From Sphingobacterium faecium (lineage in GTDB: Bacteria; Bacteroidota; Bacteroidia; Sphingobacteriales; Sphingobacteriaceae): a DNA stretch of 64,000 bases. Location: contig NZ_QBKH01000001.1 in NCBI RefSeq assembly GCF_003054045.1, positions 682,001 through 746,000 on the forward strand. Direction: 5' to 3'. A model generated the notes under the pieces. It made no database searches, was not told the origin of the DNA, and worked only from the letters and a program-made list of their open reading frames with translations. The position numbers and the translations under genes are program-made. Below, in pieces: positions 43,801 through 53,546 of the stretch (the stretch's first letter is position 1; every line of letters begins with the position of its first letter).

Positions 43801-46218
43801 ATGTTCAAACGTATTAAGAATAAATTTTTACGCTATATAGCGATCGCTATATATTTTTTAATCGTCCTGGTTTGTGCTATACAGCTTAACTTTTTAGGGC
43901 TTTTTGGCTACTCGCCTACAAAAAAGGATATTACGATGCCAAGTGTCAATATCTCAACAGAATTGTATACGGCAGATAGTGTATTGATAGGTCGCTATTT
44001 TGATGAAGACCGTAATCCCGTTGCTTTTGATAGTATATCTAAGCATGTCATAAATGCTTTGGTTGCTACGGAGGATGTCCGTTTTTATAAACATAGTGGG
44101 GTTGATTTTTGGGGTTTAGGATCGGGTATTATTTCGACCTTGACTGGTGATAAAAGGGGAGCAAGTACCATTACACAACAACTTGCAAAAAATCTGTATC
44201 GTACTCGATATAATAAATCTGGTGGTTTGCTAGCAAAAATACCAGGTGTAGGTTTGATCGTGACCAAATTCAAAGAATGGATGACAGCTTATAAATTGGA
44301 GTCCCGTTATGAAAAGAATGAGATCATTACAATGTATTTGAACACAGTCTCGTTTAGTAATAATTCTTATGGTATCCAAACTGCTGCTCGTCGTTATTTT
44401 AGTAAAAATGCAAGTGATCTGAGTATTAATGAATCCGCAGTATTGGTGGGAATGTTGAAAGGAACTACGATCTATAATCCAATGCGTAATTTAGAAAAGT
44501 CGCGTGAACGTAGAAATGTTGTATTGGCTCAAATGGCAAAAGCTGATTATATTGATCAATCACAGGTAGATAAATTGTCAAAAGAACCATTGGTATTGCA
44601 TGCCGATAATAAGGATGTACATGCAGGAGAAGATTCGTATTTGCGTGCAGCTGTAGAACGTTGGTTAGAGAAGTGGGCAGAAGAGAATGATCGAGATATT
44701 TATAAAGATGGTTTAAAAATTTATACCACCATCAATTCAAAAATGCAAAAGCATGCCGAGGAGGCTGTGGCTAAACAGATGCAAGTATTGCAAAGAAGAT
44801 TGAAAAACGCATGGGGCAGTGAAGAACCCTGGAGAGACCTGTCGGGCAAGGTAATTCCTGGATTTATTGATAATTTGGTTAAAAAAACTGATTATTATAA
44901 ATTTTTAGCTAAAAAATACGATAACCGTACAGATAGTATAGATTACTATTTGAATCGAAAAAAAGAAATGGAAGTTTTTTCATGGAAAGGTGAACGCTTG
45001 CGTGAGAAGGTTCAAATGTCTACAGTGGATTCGATAAAATATTATGTCACTATGTTGAATACGGGTGTGATGAGTATGGATCCATATTCGGGTGAAATCA
45101 AAGTTTGGGTTGGAGGTATTGATCATCAATATTTTAAGTATGACCATGTGAATCAGTCAAAAAGACAAGCAGGATCTACATTTAAGCCATTTGTATATCT
45201 AGCTGCTTTAGAATCAGGTATGACGCCCTGTGATCAAATGCAAGATAAACCAGTCACGATTAAAATTGATAAAGGCGATTCTATTGAAGTTTGGGAACCT
45301 AAAAATGCAGATTGGAATTTTAGTTACCGAGATATGTCATTGCGTTGGGCAATGGCGCGTTCGGTAAATTCGATCACCGTGCAGTTAACGGAGAAAGTTG
45401 GGGCGGATAACATAGTAGAAGCAGCTCATCGTGCCGGAATAGAAAGTAAGTTGAGTCCTGTCGCTTCGATTGGCTTAGGACCGAATGATGTTTCAGTTTT
45501 CGAGATGGCCAATGGGTATTCAACTATGATGAATCATGGTGAGCGTGTAACTCCGATTTTAGTTTCGCGTATTGAAGATTATGAAGGTAATGTTATTGCC
45601 ACTTTTAAGCCAGAACGTAAGCAAGTTATCGATAAACAGGATGCTTGGTTGATGACTTATATGTTGCGTGGAGGCATGGAAGAGCCAGGAGGTACTTCAC
45701 AAGCATTGTGGGAATATGACTTGTTTAATAAAGAAAATGAGATAGGCGGTAAAACCGGAACTTCATCCGAATATGTGGACGGATGGTATATGGGTGTCAC
45801 GAAGGATTTGGTAACAGCAGTATGGGTAGGCTGTGATGATCGTAATATTCACTTTAAAAACTCGCAAACTGGAGAGGGTTCTAAAACAGCTTTACCTATC
45901 TTTGGTTTGTTCATGGAAGCTATATATAAAGATAAAGCCTTGGGTTATACTCAGGGTAAATTTCCAGCACCAACAGTCGAAATCACTAAGAAATACAATT
46001 GTGAGACACCCCGTCCTCCTCGCGAAGAAGTGTTATCAGATTCTACAGCAATAGAAGATGAATTGCCTTTGGAGGAATTAGAAAATAGTGGTAATGAGGG
46101 AGCGACTCAAGAAGAGGGATTGTCAACACCTGGGCAGGGAGACCAAATTGATGTCTTGTCTAGCGAAAGAGATGCTGTCGCAACAAAACCACGTGATTCG
46201 ATCGGCGATGATGAGTAA
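43801..46218 (+). CDS. Penicillin-binding protein 1A (bifunctional)
   Basis: An 805-residue class A PBP that polymerises and cross-links peptidoglycan. An N-terminal membrane anchor (about 10-35) is followed by the GT51 transglycosylase domain with ATEDVRFYKHSGVDFWGL (catalytic Glu, about residue 97) and GASTITQQLAKNLYRT. The transpeptidase domain has SxxK in AGSTFKPF, SxN in RSVNSITVQ and KTGTS. The acidic C-terminal tail is disordered. It is divergent from rpoN, 230 bp away. Confidence 0.94.
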   Translation: MFKRIKNKFLRYIAIAIYFLIVLVCAIQLNFLGLFGYSPTKKDITMPSVNISTELYTADSVLIGRYFDEDRNPVAFDSISKHVINALVATEDVRFYKHSGVDFWGLGSGIISTLTGDKRGASTITQQLAKNLYRTRYNKSGGLLAKIPGVGLIVTKFKEWMTAYKLESRYEKNEIITMYLNTVSFSNNSYGIQTAARRYFSKNASDLSINESAVLVGMLKGTTIYNPMRNLEKSRERRNVVLAQMAKADYIDQSQVDKLSKEPLVLHADNKDVHAGEDSYLRAAVERWLEKWAEENDRDIYKDGLKIYTTINSKMQKHAEEAVAKQMQVLQRRLKNAWGSEEPWRDLSGKVIPGFIDNLVKKTDYYKFLAKKYDNRTDSIDYYLNRKKEMEVFSWKGERLREKVQMSTVDSIKYYVTMLNTGVMSMDPYSGEIKVWVGGIDHQYFKYDHVNQSKRQAGSTFKPFVYLAALESGMTPCDQMQDKPVTIKIDKGDSIEVWEPKNADWNFSYRDMSLRWAMARSVNSITVQLTEKVGADNIVEAAHRAGIESKLSPVASIGLGPNDVSVFEMANGYSTMMNHGERVTPILVSRIEDYEGNVIATFKPERKQVIDKQDAWLMTYMLRGGMEEPGGTSQALWEYDLFNKENEIGGKTGTSSEYVDGWYMGVTKDLVTAVWVGCDDRNIHFKNSQTGEGSKTALPIFGLFMEAIYKDKALGYTQGKFPAPTVEITKKYNCETPRPPREEVLSDSTAIEDELPLEELENSGNEGATQEEGLSTPGQGDQIDVLSSERDAVATKPRDSIGDDE

Positions 46219-46240
46219 AATAAAGAAATAATAGTTTTTA

Positions 46241-46278
46241 AAACCGGTTGTTTATGAAGTATAAGCAACCGGTTTTTT
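46241..46278. terminator. Terminator after the PBP1A gene
   Basis: AAAACCGGTTG pairs with CAACCGGTTTT around a loop, then T-rich. It overlaps the 3' end of the convergent small gene, so it may serve both. Confidence 0.85.
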
Positions 46279-46575
46279 TTGTGCTGTATGAATCTGGAAC
46301 GGACACAGATTTTTCCAATTCGCATTTTGTTTTCGGATCAGTTTTTCTTTTTGCATAAAGGTAAAATGACGCAGTTCAAGTAATCTTTTCTCTGCCTTTT
46401 CTTTAGATTCAAATTTTTCCATATAAACGATACGTGTTAAGTGCGGTCCGTTAGGAAAGAAGATATTACTACTGCTTCTTATTTCGTTTGCTGTTAGAGT
46501 AAAATCTGATGTGATGTCGACATTTAGGAAGTGTCTATTGCTGTCAGTAATGATGTATAAAGTGTATGATTTCAT
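46252..46575 (-). CDS. Degenerate GIY-YIG-like small protein
   Basis: A 107-residue protein whose layout recalls GIY-YIG endonuclease domains of the UvrC-N/YhbQ kind: YTLYIITDSNRHFLNVDITSDF at the motif position, TRIVYMEKFESKEKAEKRLLELRHF in the helical part, and FMQKEKLIRKQNANW at the end. The second motif Tyr-Ile-Gly is replaced by NVD and the catalytic Arg is not evident, so nuclease activity is doubtful. ATG at 46575 (MKSYTLYI) is preferred over the upstream start at 46629. It is divergent from the S24 repressor gene, about 100 bp apart. Confidence 0.6.
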   Translation of the reverse strand: MKSYTLYIITDSNRHFLNVDITSDFTLTANEIRSSSNIFFPNGPHLTRIVYMEKFESKEKAEKRLLELRHFTFMQKEKLIRKQNANWKNLCPFQIHTAQKKPVAYTS

Positions 46576-46641
46576 GTTTGAGCTAATAAATTTGGTTATT
46601 TGTATAATTTTTACTAATTTTATTGGCACAATATTACTAAT

Positions 46642-46660
46642 ATTTTTAGATATTAAAAAT
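46642..46660. promoter_or_regulatory. Inverted repeat before the S24 repressor gene
   Basis: ATTTTTA (46642-46648) and TAAAAAT (46654-46660) form a perfect 7-bp inverted repeat with a 5-nt centre, 15 bp before the repressor ATG. Very AT-rich, so it may be chance. Confidence 0.35.
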
Positions 46661-46675
46661 TAAATTTTAAAAAAT

Positions 46676-47449
46676 ATGCCAAACATAGCTTCCAATCTTA
46701 AGTTTTTAAGAAAAACGAAAAGACTTACACAACAGCAGTTTGCCGATTTATTGGATATAAAGCGTGCTTCAGTAGGGGCGTATGAAGAAGATCGGGCTGA
46801 ACCAAAATATGAGTTACTAAAAAAAATAGCAGAGTTTTATGATCTATCGATGGATGAGCTTGCTAATGATGAGATTAATGATAAGTGGAAGCGAGCACCG
46901 AAGAGTAACGCTTCTAATTTGCGTGTATTGAGTGTAACAGTAGATGGGCATGATCGTGAAAATATAGAACTTGTTCCCGTTAAGGCGAGTGCTGGTTATA
47001 TGAATGGTTATGCTGATCCCGAGTATGTAGCAACTTTGCCTAAGTTTTCGTTACCCATGTTCAATCAGGGGACTTATCGTGCTTTCGAGATTAAAGGAGA
47101 TTCGATGCGTCCTCTCGCGAGTGGCTCTATTATTGTGGCAGAATATGTTGAAAACTGGAATGATATTAAACCAGGACAAACTTATGTGATTGTTTCAAAG
47201 GATGAGGGGGTTGTTTATAAGCGAATTGCTTATAAATTTAAGGAAGATAAAGGATTGAAGCTGGTTTCGGATAACAAAAGTTACGATCCTTATTGGGTTG
47301 AGGCAGGTGATATTATGGAAGTTTGGCGAGCAAAAGCATTTATCAGTACTGCCTTACCAGAGCCAAATAATGAGCCGACGATGGAAACGCTAACAAGCAT
47401 GATGGCTGAAATGCAAAAAACAATAAATTCGGTCGTTGATAAAGGTTAA
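46676..47449 (+). CDS. XRE-type repressor with S24 (LexA-like) peptidase domain
   Basis: A 257-residue regulator: a Cro/C1 helix-turn-helix at residues 5-62 (LTQQQFADLLDIKRASVGAYEEDRAEPKYELL) and a C-terminal S24 peptidase fold. The expected self-cleavage site is Ala-Gly at 106-107 (KASAGY), the nucleophile Ser143 is in GDSM, and the general-base Lys182 in VYKRI. All elements of CI/LexA-type autocleavage are present. It lies in a housekeeping region with no prophage genes, so a stress or DNA-damage regulator is more likely than a phage relic. The adjoining small divergent gene may be its target. Confidence 0.88.
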   Translation: MPNIASNLKFLRKTKRLTQQQFADLLDIKRASVGAYEEDRAEPKYELLKKIAEFYDLSMDELANDEINDKWKRAPKSNASNLRVLSVTVDGHDRENIELVPVKASAGYMNGYADPEYVATLPKFSLPMFNQGTYRAFEIKGDSMRPLASGSIIVAEYVENWNDIKPGQTYVIVSKDEGVVYKRIAYKFKEDKGLKLVSDNKSYDPYWVEAGDIMEVWRAKAFISTALPEPNNEPTMETLTSMMAEMQKTINSVVDKG

Positions 47450-47483
47450 ATGTAGATTATTGGTAAACTTTTTTGATTCGAAT

Positions 47484-47514
47484 TTTGATTGTTTGAAAAA
47501 AATAGTTACCTTTG
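47484..47514 (+). promoter_or_regulatory. Promoter of the rimP-nusA-infB operon
   Basis: TTTG (47484-47487), a 19-bp spacer and TACCTTTG (47507-47514) give a near-ideal Bacteroidota promoter. The start would be near 47520, just before a terminator-like hairpin. Confidence 0.72.
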
Positions 47515-47530
47515 TCCTATCTGAGAGGAA

Positions 47531-47555
47531 GGGGGCAACGTATGCCCCCTTTTTT
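47531..47555 (+). terminator. Terminator or attenuator hairpin before rimP
   Basis: GGGGGCA (47531-47537) and TGCCCCC (47543-47549) with a 5-nt loop are followed by T6. The hairpin lies downstream of the promoter and upstream of rimP. Confidence 0.8.
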
Positions 47556-47596
47556 AATTCATTGATTTCAGTATTTTTATTCGATTTCGACAGAAT

Positions 47597-48064
47597 ATGC
47601 AAAATATAGAGAAAAGAGTTATCGAACTCGTTCAAGAAAAAATAGCAGATCGCGATGATTTGTTTATTGTAAGTGTTAAATTTCATCCAAACAGTGTCTT
47701 GGAAGTTTTGCTGGACGGTGATCAAGGGATTAGTATCGATGACTGTGTACAGGTTAGCAAATTTGTTGGATTCCAGCTGGAGGAAGAGGGAGCAGTAGAA
47801 AAAGCTTACCGTCTTGAAGTTTCATCTCCGGGTATAGATACTAATTTTGTTCATCAAAGACAGTATGAAAAAAATATTGGACGCAATGTGCAAGTGAAGT
47901 TGAATGATGGAACTAAAACTGAAGGTATTTTACTTGAAGTTGAAGAGACGAAGATAACAATTGAAGAAACAATAAAAGAAAAAGGAAAAAAAGCGCAGCA
48001 GGCTGCTCGTATTATTCCTTTGGAACAAATAAAAGCAACTAAGGTGTTAATTTCATTTAAATAA
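47597..48064 (+). CDS. rimP: Ribosome maturation factor RimP
   Basis: A 155-residue cytosolic protein that assists 30S maturation. VKFHPNSVLEVLLDGDQGISIDDC and RLEVSSPGIDTNF are RimP marks, and a C-terminal Sm-like barrel (about 90-155) follows. Length fits the family (about 150). nusA begins 2 bp after the stop, so it is the first gene of the conserved rimP-nusA-infB operon. Confidence 0.94.
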   Translation: MQNIEKRVIELVQEKIADRDDLFIVSVKFHPNSVLEVLLDGDQGISIDDCVQVSKFVGFQLEEEGAVEKAYRLEVSSPGIDTNFVHQRQYEKNIGRNVQVKLNDGTKTEGILLEVEETKITIEETIKEKGKKAQQAARIIPLEQIKATKVLISFK

Positions 48065-48066
48065 AA

Positions 48067-49305
48067 ATGAGCAGCAATATCAATTTGATTGACTCTTTCC
48101 AAGAGTTTAAAGAGTTTAAAAACATTGACCGACCTACGGTTATTTCTGTATTAGAGGAAGTTTTCCGTAGTATGATCCGTAGACGTTTCGGCACAGATGA
48201 GAATTGTGATGTTATTGTCAACCCAGATAATGGGGATTTAGAGATCTGGAGAACTCGCGTTGTTGTTGAAGATGAATTTTCGGAAGATGATGATTTAGAA
48301 ATTGAATTAACAGAAGCGAAGAAATTTGATGTTGATTTGGAAGTAGGTGATGACTATATTGAGCAAATTACATTAGAGAGCTTTGGTCGTCGTGCTATTT
48401 TGGCAGCACGTCAAACTTTGGTTTCAAAAGTATTGGAATTAGAGAAAGACGAAGTTTTCAAAAAATATAAAGACCGCGAAGGTGAATTGGTTATTGGTGA
48501 AGTTTATCAAATCTGGAAAAAGGAATTACTTGTTTTGGATGATGATGGTAATGAATTGATTTTACCAAAAACCGAACAGATTCCTGCGGATTATTTCAAA
48601 AAAGGTGATAGCATTCGCGCAGTAGTTTATAAAGTAGATATGATGAATAACAATCCTAAGATTCTTATTTCTCGTACTGCTCCAGAATTTTTACAGCGTT
48701 TATTTGAGTTGGAAGTTCCTGAAATTTTCGATGGCTTGATCACGATTAAGAAAATCGTTCGGGAACCAGGAGAGCGTGCCAAAGTCGCTGTTGAATCTTA
48801 TGATGATCGTATTGATCCAGTTGGTGCTTGTGTTGGTATGAAAGGATCTCGTATCCATGGAATCGTACGTGAGTTGCGTAATGAGAATATTGATGTAATC
48901 AACTTCACGACCAATCACTCGCTTTATATCACTCGTGCATTAAGCCCTGCTCGTATTAGCTCCATCAAAATTGATGAGGAGAATAAAACTGCAGCTGTTT
49001 ATTTAAAATCTGATCAGGTATCTTTAGCAATTGGTCGTGGTGGACACAATATCAAATTGGCTGGTAAATTGACCGGTTATGAGATCGATGTATATCGTGA
49101 AAATGATGAATTTGATGAAGATGTGGATATCGAAGAATTCAGCGATGAGATTGAAAGCTGGGTGATTGACCAGTTGAAACGTGTAGGTTTAGATTCAGCA
49201 CGTTCAGTATTGGCACTGACAGAAGAAGAATTATCCAGACGTACTGATTTGGAAGAAGATACGGTAAAAGAGATTTTACGTATTTTACAGGCTGAATTCG
49301 AATAA
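48067..49305 (+). CDS. nusA: Transcription termination/antitermination factor NusA
   Basis: A 412-residue RNA polymerase-binding factor: N-terminal domain (about 1-125), S1 domain (GELVIGEVYQIWKKELLVLDDDGNELILPKTEQIP, about 135-195), and KH1/KH2 with DPVGACVGMKGSRIHGIVRELRNENIDVI and LAIGRGGHNIKLAGKLTGYEIDV. A short C-terminal helical region ends the protein. Its role includes pausing and antitermination, so the hairpin in the operon leader could be a target for feedback. Confidence 0.96.
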   Translation: MSSNINLIDSFQEFKEFKNIDRPTVISVLEEVFRSMIRRRFGTDENCDVIVNPDNGDLEIWRTRVVVEDEFSEDDDLEIELTEAKKFDVDLEVGDDYIEQITLESFGRRAILAARQTLVSKVLELEKDEVFKKYKDREGELVIGEVYQIWKKELLVLDDDGNELILPKTEQIPADYFKKGDSIRAVVYKVDMMNNNPKILISRTAPEFLQRLFELEVPEIFDGLITIKKIVREPGERAKVAVESYDDRIDPVGACVGMKGSRIHGIVRELRNENIDVINFTTNHSLYITRALSPARISSIKIDEENKTAAVYLKSDQVSLAIGRGGHNIKLAGKLTGYEIDVYRENDEFDEDVDIEEFSDEIESWVIDQLKRVGLDSARSVLALTEEELSRRTDLEEDTVKEILRILQAEFE

Positions 49306-49348
49306 AATGAAGCCACATAATTTATTTTCATCTCTATTTCGAATTTAA

Positions 49349-49381
49349 TTGTTATAGAGATGTAAAAAAAACATATTTTTG
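49349..49381 (+). promoter_or_regulatory. Possible internal promoter for infB
   Basis: TTG (49349-49351), a 22-bp spacer and TATTTTTG (49374-49381) lie in the 106-bp gap between nusA and infB. The spacing is slightly long. Confidence 0.4.
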
Positions 49382-49411
49382 TATTAAATATTTAATTAGT
49401 TAAAATAATAG

Positions 49412-52400
49412 ATGACTGAAGGAAAAGGTACAAACCTGCTTAAAGCAGCAAAGGAACTCAATATTGGCATATCTACTGCCGTAGATTGTTTAGTGAAAAA
49501 AGGATATGACGTCGACGCCAAGCCTAATACTAAACTATCCGGAGAGATGTACAATGTGCTGTTGAAAGAGTTTCAAGGTGACAAAATCGTGAAAGATGAA
49601 GCTAAACAAATTGTTATTGGCAAAATTCGTCGTGATGAGTCGCCAGTCGCTTCTCCTAAAGAATCATCTAAAAATGACGATTATGAAGAAACTGCAGTTT
49701 CAAAAGAAATTTTGATTAAGAACGTTGCAGTTAATACAAGAGAAGGATCTGATGCTGTTAAGAATGAGACACCTACTGATAAAGTAACTGAATCTGAAGC
49801 AAAAGAAAGTTCGTCAAATACGCATACTGGAGGGATGAAAGTCGTGGGTAAGATAGATTTAGATGCTTTGAAAAGAGGATCTAAACCTAAAAAAGAAGAA
49901 ACTCCAGAAGTGAAAGCTGAAACTCCAAAGGAAGTGGAGAAGAAGCCAGAGGTGGTTAAAGAAGCAACTCCTGCTGCTCCAAAACCTAATGTAATAGCAG
50001 AGCCTAAAGTAGAGGTTCCGAAAGTGGAAGCGTCAAAAGCTCCGGCAGTGGAAGCAACAAATGCAGAAGAGAAAGCGAAGGAAGCACCGAAGGTTGTCAT
50101 TGCTGCACCTCAAAAAGTTGAAGTTAAAACTGAAGCTCCAAAAGTTCAAGAGAAGAAAGTGGTAGAAGAAAAGCCAAAAAATGAAAAACCTGCTGTAAAA
50201 GCACCGGTTGAAACTCCTGTAAAGGAAGAGAAAAAAGTTAATCCTGCTGATGAAGTTATTAGTGCTAAAGCAGAACGATTAACAGGTCCAAAAGTAATTG
50301 GTAAGATTGAATTGCCTACGGCAAGACCTTCTCATAGAGATAAACCTGTAGCATCTTCTTCAAGTGCTACTGGTAATGATCAGAAACGTAAGCGTAAGCG
50401 TACAAATAATACGGGAACTGCACCTCAAGGTGGTGGTACTCATCCTAATCGTACAGGTGGACCTAACCAAGGTGGTGGTACTCATCCTAATCGTACTGGA
50501 GGGAATCATCCTGCGGGAAATAATCAAAATCGCCCAGGTGGTGGTCCAGGTGTAAATCAAAACCGTCCAGGTGGTGGTCCAGGTGGACAACATAACCGAC
50601 CAGGAGGTCCAGGTGCTAACAAAAGTCGTCCTCCTTTTAATAATAATAGAGGTAAAGGACCTAATGAGCCGAAAGAGGAACCTACAGAAAAGGAAATCCA
50701 AGATCAAATCAAGGCGACATTAGCACGCTTAAGTGGTGCTGGTAAATCAGGTAAATTCGCACAACGTGCTAAATTGAGACGTCAAAAACGTGACGATGTA
50801 GCTAGTAATGCAGAAGAGGAAGCATTAGAAAGAGAAATGCAAGCAAAAGTGTTGCGTGTTACGGAATTTGTAACTGCAAACGAACTTGCAAACTTAATGG
50901 ATGTGGCTGTTACACAAATTATCGCAACTTGTATGAGTTTGGGTATGTTCGTGTCGATTAATCAGCGTCTAGATGCAGAAACTTTAACAATTGTTGCAGA
51001 TGAGTTTGGTTATCAAATCGAGTTTATTAAACCTGAAGATGAAGAGATCGCAGATCTTGAACAATTAGACAACGAAGATTCATTAGTTTCTCGTGCTCCA
51101 ATTGTTACTGTAATGGGTCACGTCGATCATGGTAAAACATCTTTGTTAGATTATGTGCGTAAAGCAAACGTAACAGGTGGTGAGGCCGGTGGTATCACCC
51201 AACATATTGGTGCTTATGCGGTACAACTAGATGGTGGACGTAAGATCACATTCTTAGATACCCCAGGTCACGAAGCTTTTACCGCGATGCGTGCCCGTGG
51301 TGCTAAAGTAACAGATATTGTTATTATTGTTATTGCAGCGGATGATGCTGTGATGCCACAAACAAAAGAGGCGATCAACCACGCACAAGCTGCTGGTGTG
51401 CCGATTGTATTTGCATTTACAAAAATAGACAAGCCTGGTGCTAATACAGATCGTATTAAAGAGCAGTTGTCTCAAATGAATATATTAGTAGAAGATTGGG
51501 GAGGTAAATACCAAGCGCAAGAGATCTCAGCAAAAACTGGATTAAATGTTGATCTTTTATTAGAAAAAGTATTATTAGAAGCAGAAATGTTAGACCTTAA
51601 AGCCGATCCTAATAAGCGTGCTGTAGGTTCTGTTATTGAAGCTGCTTTAGATAAAGGTAGAGGTATTGTTACAACTGTATTGATCTTAGGAGGTACGTTA
51701 CGTGTAGGAGATCCAATTTTAGCAGGTTCTCATAGTGGTAAAGTAAAAGCTTTGACCAATGAACGTGGAGAACGTGTTAAAGAAGCTGGTCCTTCTGTGC
51801 CGGTTCAGATATTGGGTATGGCAGGAGCACCTACTGCAGGTGATAAGTTTTACACAATGGAAAGCGAATCTGAAGCACGTAATGTGGCGAATAAACGTCT
51901 TCAATTGCAACGTGAGCAAGGTATGCGTGCTACGAAACATATTACTTTGGATGAGATTGGTCGTCGTTTGGCAATCGGTAACTTTAAAGAATTGAACGTA
52001 ATCGTAAAAGGTGACGTGGATGGTTCGATCGAGGCCTTATCAGATTCATTATTGAAATTATCAACACAAGAGATTCAGGTAAATGTAATCCACAAATCTG
52101 TGGGTGCAATCTCTGAGTCAGATGTATTGTTAGCTTCTGCTTCTGATGCGATTATCATTGGATTCCAAGTTCGTCCATCTATAGGTGCACGTAAATTGGC
52201 TGAGCAAGAGCAAATCGATATTCGTCTTTATTCGATCATCTATGATGCTATTGCTGAACTTAAATCAGCAATGGAAGGTATGTTGGCTCCGAAATTTGAA
52301 GAGAAAATCGTTGCTAACGTTGAAATCCGCGAAACATTTAAAATCTCTAAAGTTGGTACTATTGCAGGTTGTATGGTATTGGATGGTAAGATTAACCGCA

Positions 52401-52597
52401 ATAATGATATTCGTATCGTACGTGATGGAGTTGTTGTTTTCACAGGCAAATTAGCTTCATTGAAACGTTTCAAAGACGATGTGAAAGAAGTGTCATTTGG
52501 TTATGAGTGTGGTTTGAATATTCAAGGATACAACGATATCCAAGAAGGAGATATTGTAGAAGCTTACGAACAAGTTGAAGTAAAACGTAAATTGTAA
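49412..52597 (+). CDS. infB: Translation initiation factor IF-2
   Basis: A 1061-residue GTPase that brings initiator tRNA to the ribosome. A long, low-complexity N-terminus has a charged Lys/Glu/Pro/Val part (about 70-300) and a Gly/Asn/Pro/Arg part (about 335-415, with repeated [10 protein letters not shown] and [10 protein letters not shown]). The G domain has GHVDHGKTS (about residue 568), DTPGHEAF and FTKID, followed by domains II-IV ending EVKRKL. The N-terminal length is above average, as usual in Bacteroidota. Third gene of the rimP operon. Confidence 0.97.
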   Translation: MTEGKGTNLLKAAKELNIGISTAVDCLVKKGYDVDAKPNTKLSGEMYNVLLKEFQGDKIVKDEAKQIVIGKIRRDESPVASPKESSKNDDYEETAVSKEILIKNVAVNTREGSDAVKNETPTDKVTESEAKESSSNTHTGGMKVVGKIDLDALKRGSKPKKEETPEVKAETPKEVEKKPEVVKEATPAAPKPNVIAEPKVEVPKVEASKAPAVEATNAEEKAKEAPKVVIAAPQKVEVKTEAPKVQEKKVVEEKPKNEKPAVKAPVETPVKEEKKVNPADEVISAKAERLTGPKVIGKIELPTARPSHRDKPVASSSSATGNDQKRKRKRTNNTGTAPQGGGTHPNRTGGPNQGGGTHPNRTGGNHPAGNNQNRPGGGPGVNQNRPGGGPGGQHNRPGGPGANKSRPPFNNNRGKGPNEPKEEPTEKEIQDQIKATLARLSGAGKSGKFAQRAKLRRQKRDDVASNAEEEALEREMQAKVLRVTEFVTANELANLMDVAVTQIIATCMSLGMFVSINQRLDAETLTIVADEFGYQIEFIKPEDEEIADLEQLDNEDSLVSRAPIVTVMGHVDHGKTSLLDYVRKANVTGGEAGGITQHIGAYAVQLDGGRKITFLDTPGHEAFTAMRARGAKVTDIVIIVIAADDAVMPQTKEAINHAQAAGVPIVFAFTKIDKPGANTDRIKEQLSQMNILVEDWGGKYQAQEISAKTGLNVDLLLEKVLLEAEMLDLKADPNKRAVGSVIEAALDKGRGIVTTVLILGGTLRVGDPILAGSHSGKVKALTNERGERVKEAGPSVPVQILGMAGAPTAGDKFYTMESESEARNVANKRLQLQREQGMRATKHITLDEIGRRLAIGNFKELNVIVKGDVDGSIEALSDSLLKLSTQEIQVNVIHKSVGAISESDVLLASASDAIIIGFQVRPSIGARKLAEQEQIDIRLYSIIYDAIAELKSAMEGMLAPKFEEKIVANVEIRETFKISKVGTIAGCMVLDGKINRNNDIRIVRDGVVVFTGKLASLKRFKDDVKEVSFGYECGLNIQGYNDIQEGDIVEAYEQVEVKRKL
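50426..50594 (+). repeat. Two tandem repeat blocks inside infB
   Basis: A 29-base segment (CAAGGTGGTGG..., ending CGTAC) occurs at 50426 and 50468, a 42-bp period. AATCAAAA.CG.CCAGGTGGTGG occurs at 50522 and 50555, a 33-bp period. Both periods keep the reading frame and encode the Gly/Asn/Arg/Pro-rich linker. Confidence 0.85.
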
Positions 52598-52682
52598 TAT
52601 CCCATTTACGTTATATAAATAGGCTATATTATGAATTCAATTTAGTCTTTAAGTATAAAATATCCTTGTAAAGGATAATAAG

Positions 52683-52723
52683 AAAAAATAGGTTGCACTT
52701 TTTTAAGTGCAACCTATTTTTTT
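52683..52723. terminator. Bidirectional terminator between infB and sdhB
   Basis: AAAAAATAGGTTGCACTT pairs with AAGTGCAACCTATTTTTT, with a 4-nt loop; A and T runs on both sides serve the convergent genes. Confidence 0.92.
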
Positions 52724-52783
52724 GTTGACTTCATATTTGATTGATTTCAAAGGTGGCATATTTTTAATTGGCATCTTATTGAT

Positions 52784-53530
52784 CTACTTTTTTAAAATAT
52801 GCGCACGATTATATTCATAGTTCATTCGCGCAATGTTTAGAACCGAAATACTTTGAGGGCACTCTACTTCACAAGCTTCAGTGTTTGTACAATGCCCAAA
52901 AAGTTCTTTATCCATTTGATGTACCATATCAATCACACGTGATAGACGTTCTTCTTTACCCTGCGGAAGTAATACCATATGATTGATTTTGGCAGAAGTA
53001 AAAAGTGCTGCACTTCCATTTTTACAAGTGGCAACGCAAGCACCACAACCAATACAAGCTGCCGAATCAAATGCAGCTTCTGTTATTTCATGTGTAATCG
53101 GTATGGTGAGTGCCTCTGGTGCCTGTCCTGTATTGATAGATACAAACCCACCAGAGGAAATAATGCGATCAAATGCAGAGCGATCTACTTTTAAATCTTT
53201 TTTAACAGGAAAAGCTTCTGATCTAAATGGTTCAATAATAATAATTTCTCCATCTTTAAAAGATCTCAAATGTAATTGACAGGTCGTTGTATTTTTAAGA
53301 GGACCGTGTGCAATTCCATTAATCATTATACCACATTGACCACAAATTCCTTCACGGCAATCGTGATCGAATTCTACTGGTGTGTCATTGGACAATATGA
53401 GTTTCTCATTGAGGGTATCCAACATTTCGAGAAAAGACATATGTGGATTGAGATTTTCTAATGTATAATCTACGAGTTTGCCTTCAGTGTTTTTACCTTC
53501 TTGCCTCCATATTTTCAGTTGTAACTTCAT
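52784..53530 (-). CDS. sdhB: Succinate dehydrogenase/fumarate reductase iron-sulfur subunit
   Basis: A 248-residue subunit carrying electrons from SdhA to the membrane quinone. Cysteines for the 2Fe-2S cluster are in CREGICGQCGIMI with a later CQLHL, for the 4Fe-4S in CIGCGACVATC, and for the 3Fe-4S in HCTNTEACEVECPQS. ATG at 53530 (MKLQLKIWRQ) is preferred over the longer frame from 53566. It is last in the sdhCAB order, 16 bp after sdhA. Confidence 0.95.
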   Translation of the reverse strand: MKLQLKIWRQEGKNTEGKLVDYTLENLNPHMSFLEMLDTLNEKLILSNDTPVEFDHDCREGICGQCGIMINGIAHGPLKNTTTCQLHLRSFKDGEIIIIEPFRSEAFPVKKDLKVDRSAFDRIISSGGFVSINTGQAPEALTIPITHEITEAAFDSAACIGCGACVATCKNGSAALFTSAKINHMVLLPQGKEERLSRVIDMVHQMDKELFGHCTNTEACEVECPQSISVLNIARMNYEYNRAHILKK

Positions 53531-53546
53531 AGCTTGAATTTTAGTA

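Noticed and set aside
46676-47449. Prophage remnant around the S24 repressor
   Set aside because: No integrase, structural or lysis genes; neighbours are PBP1A and rimP-nusA-infB.
50360-50707. Minus-strand ORF of 115 codons within infB
   Set aside because: It is produced by the repetitive Gly/Asn/Arg/Pro codons of the IF-2 linker.
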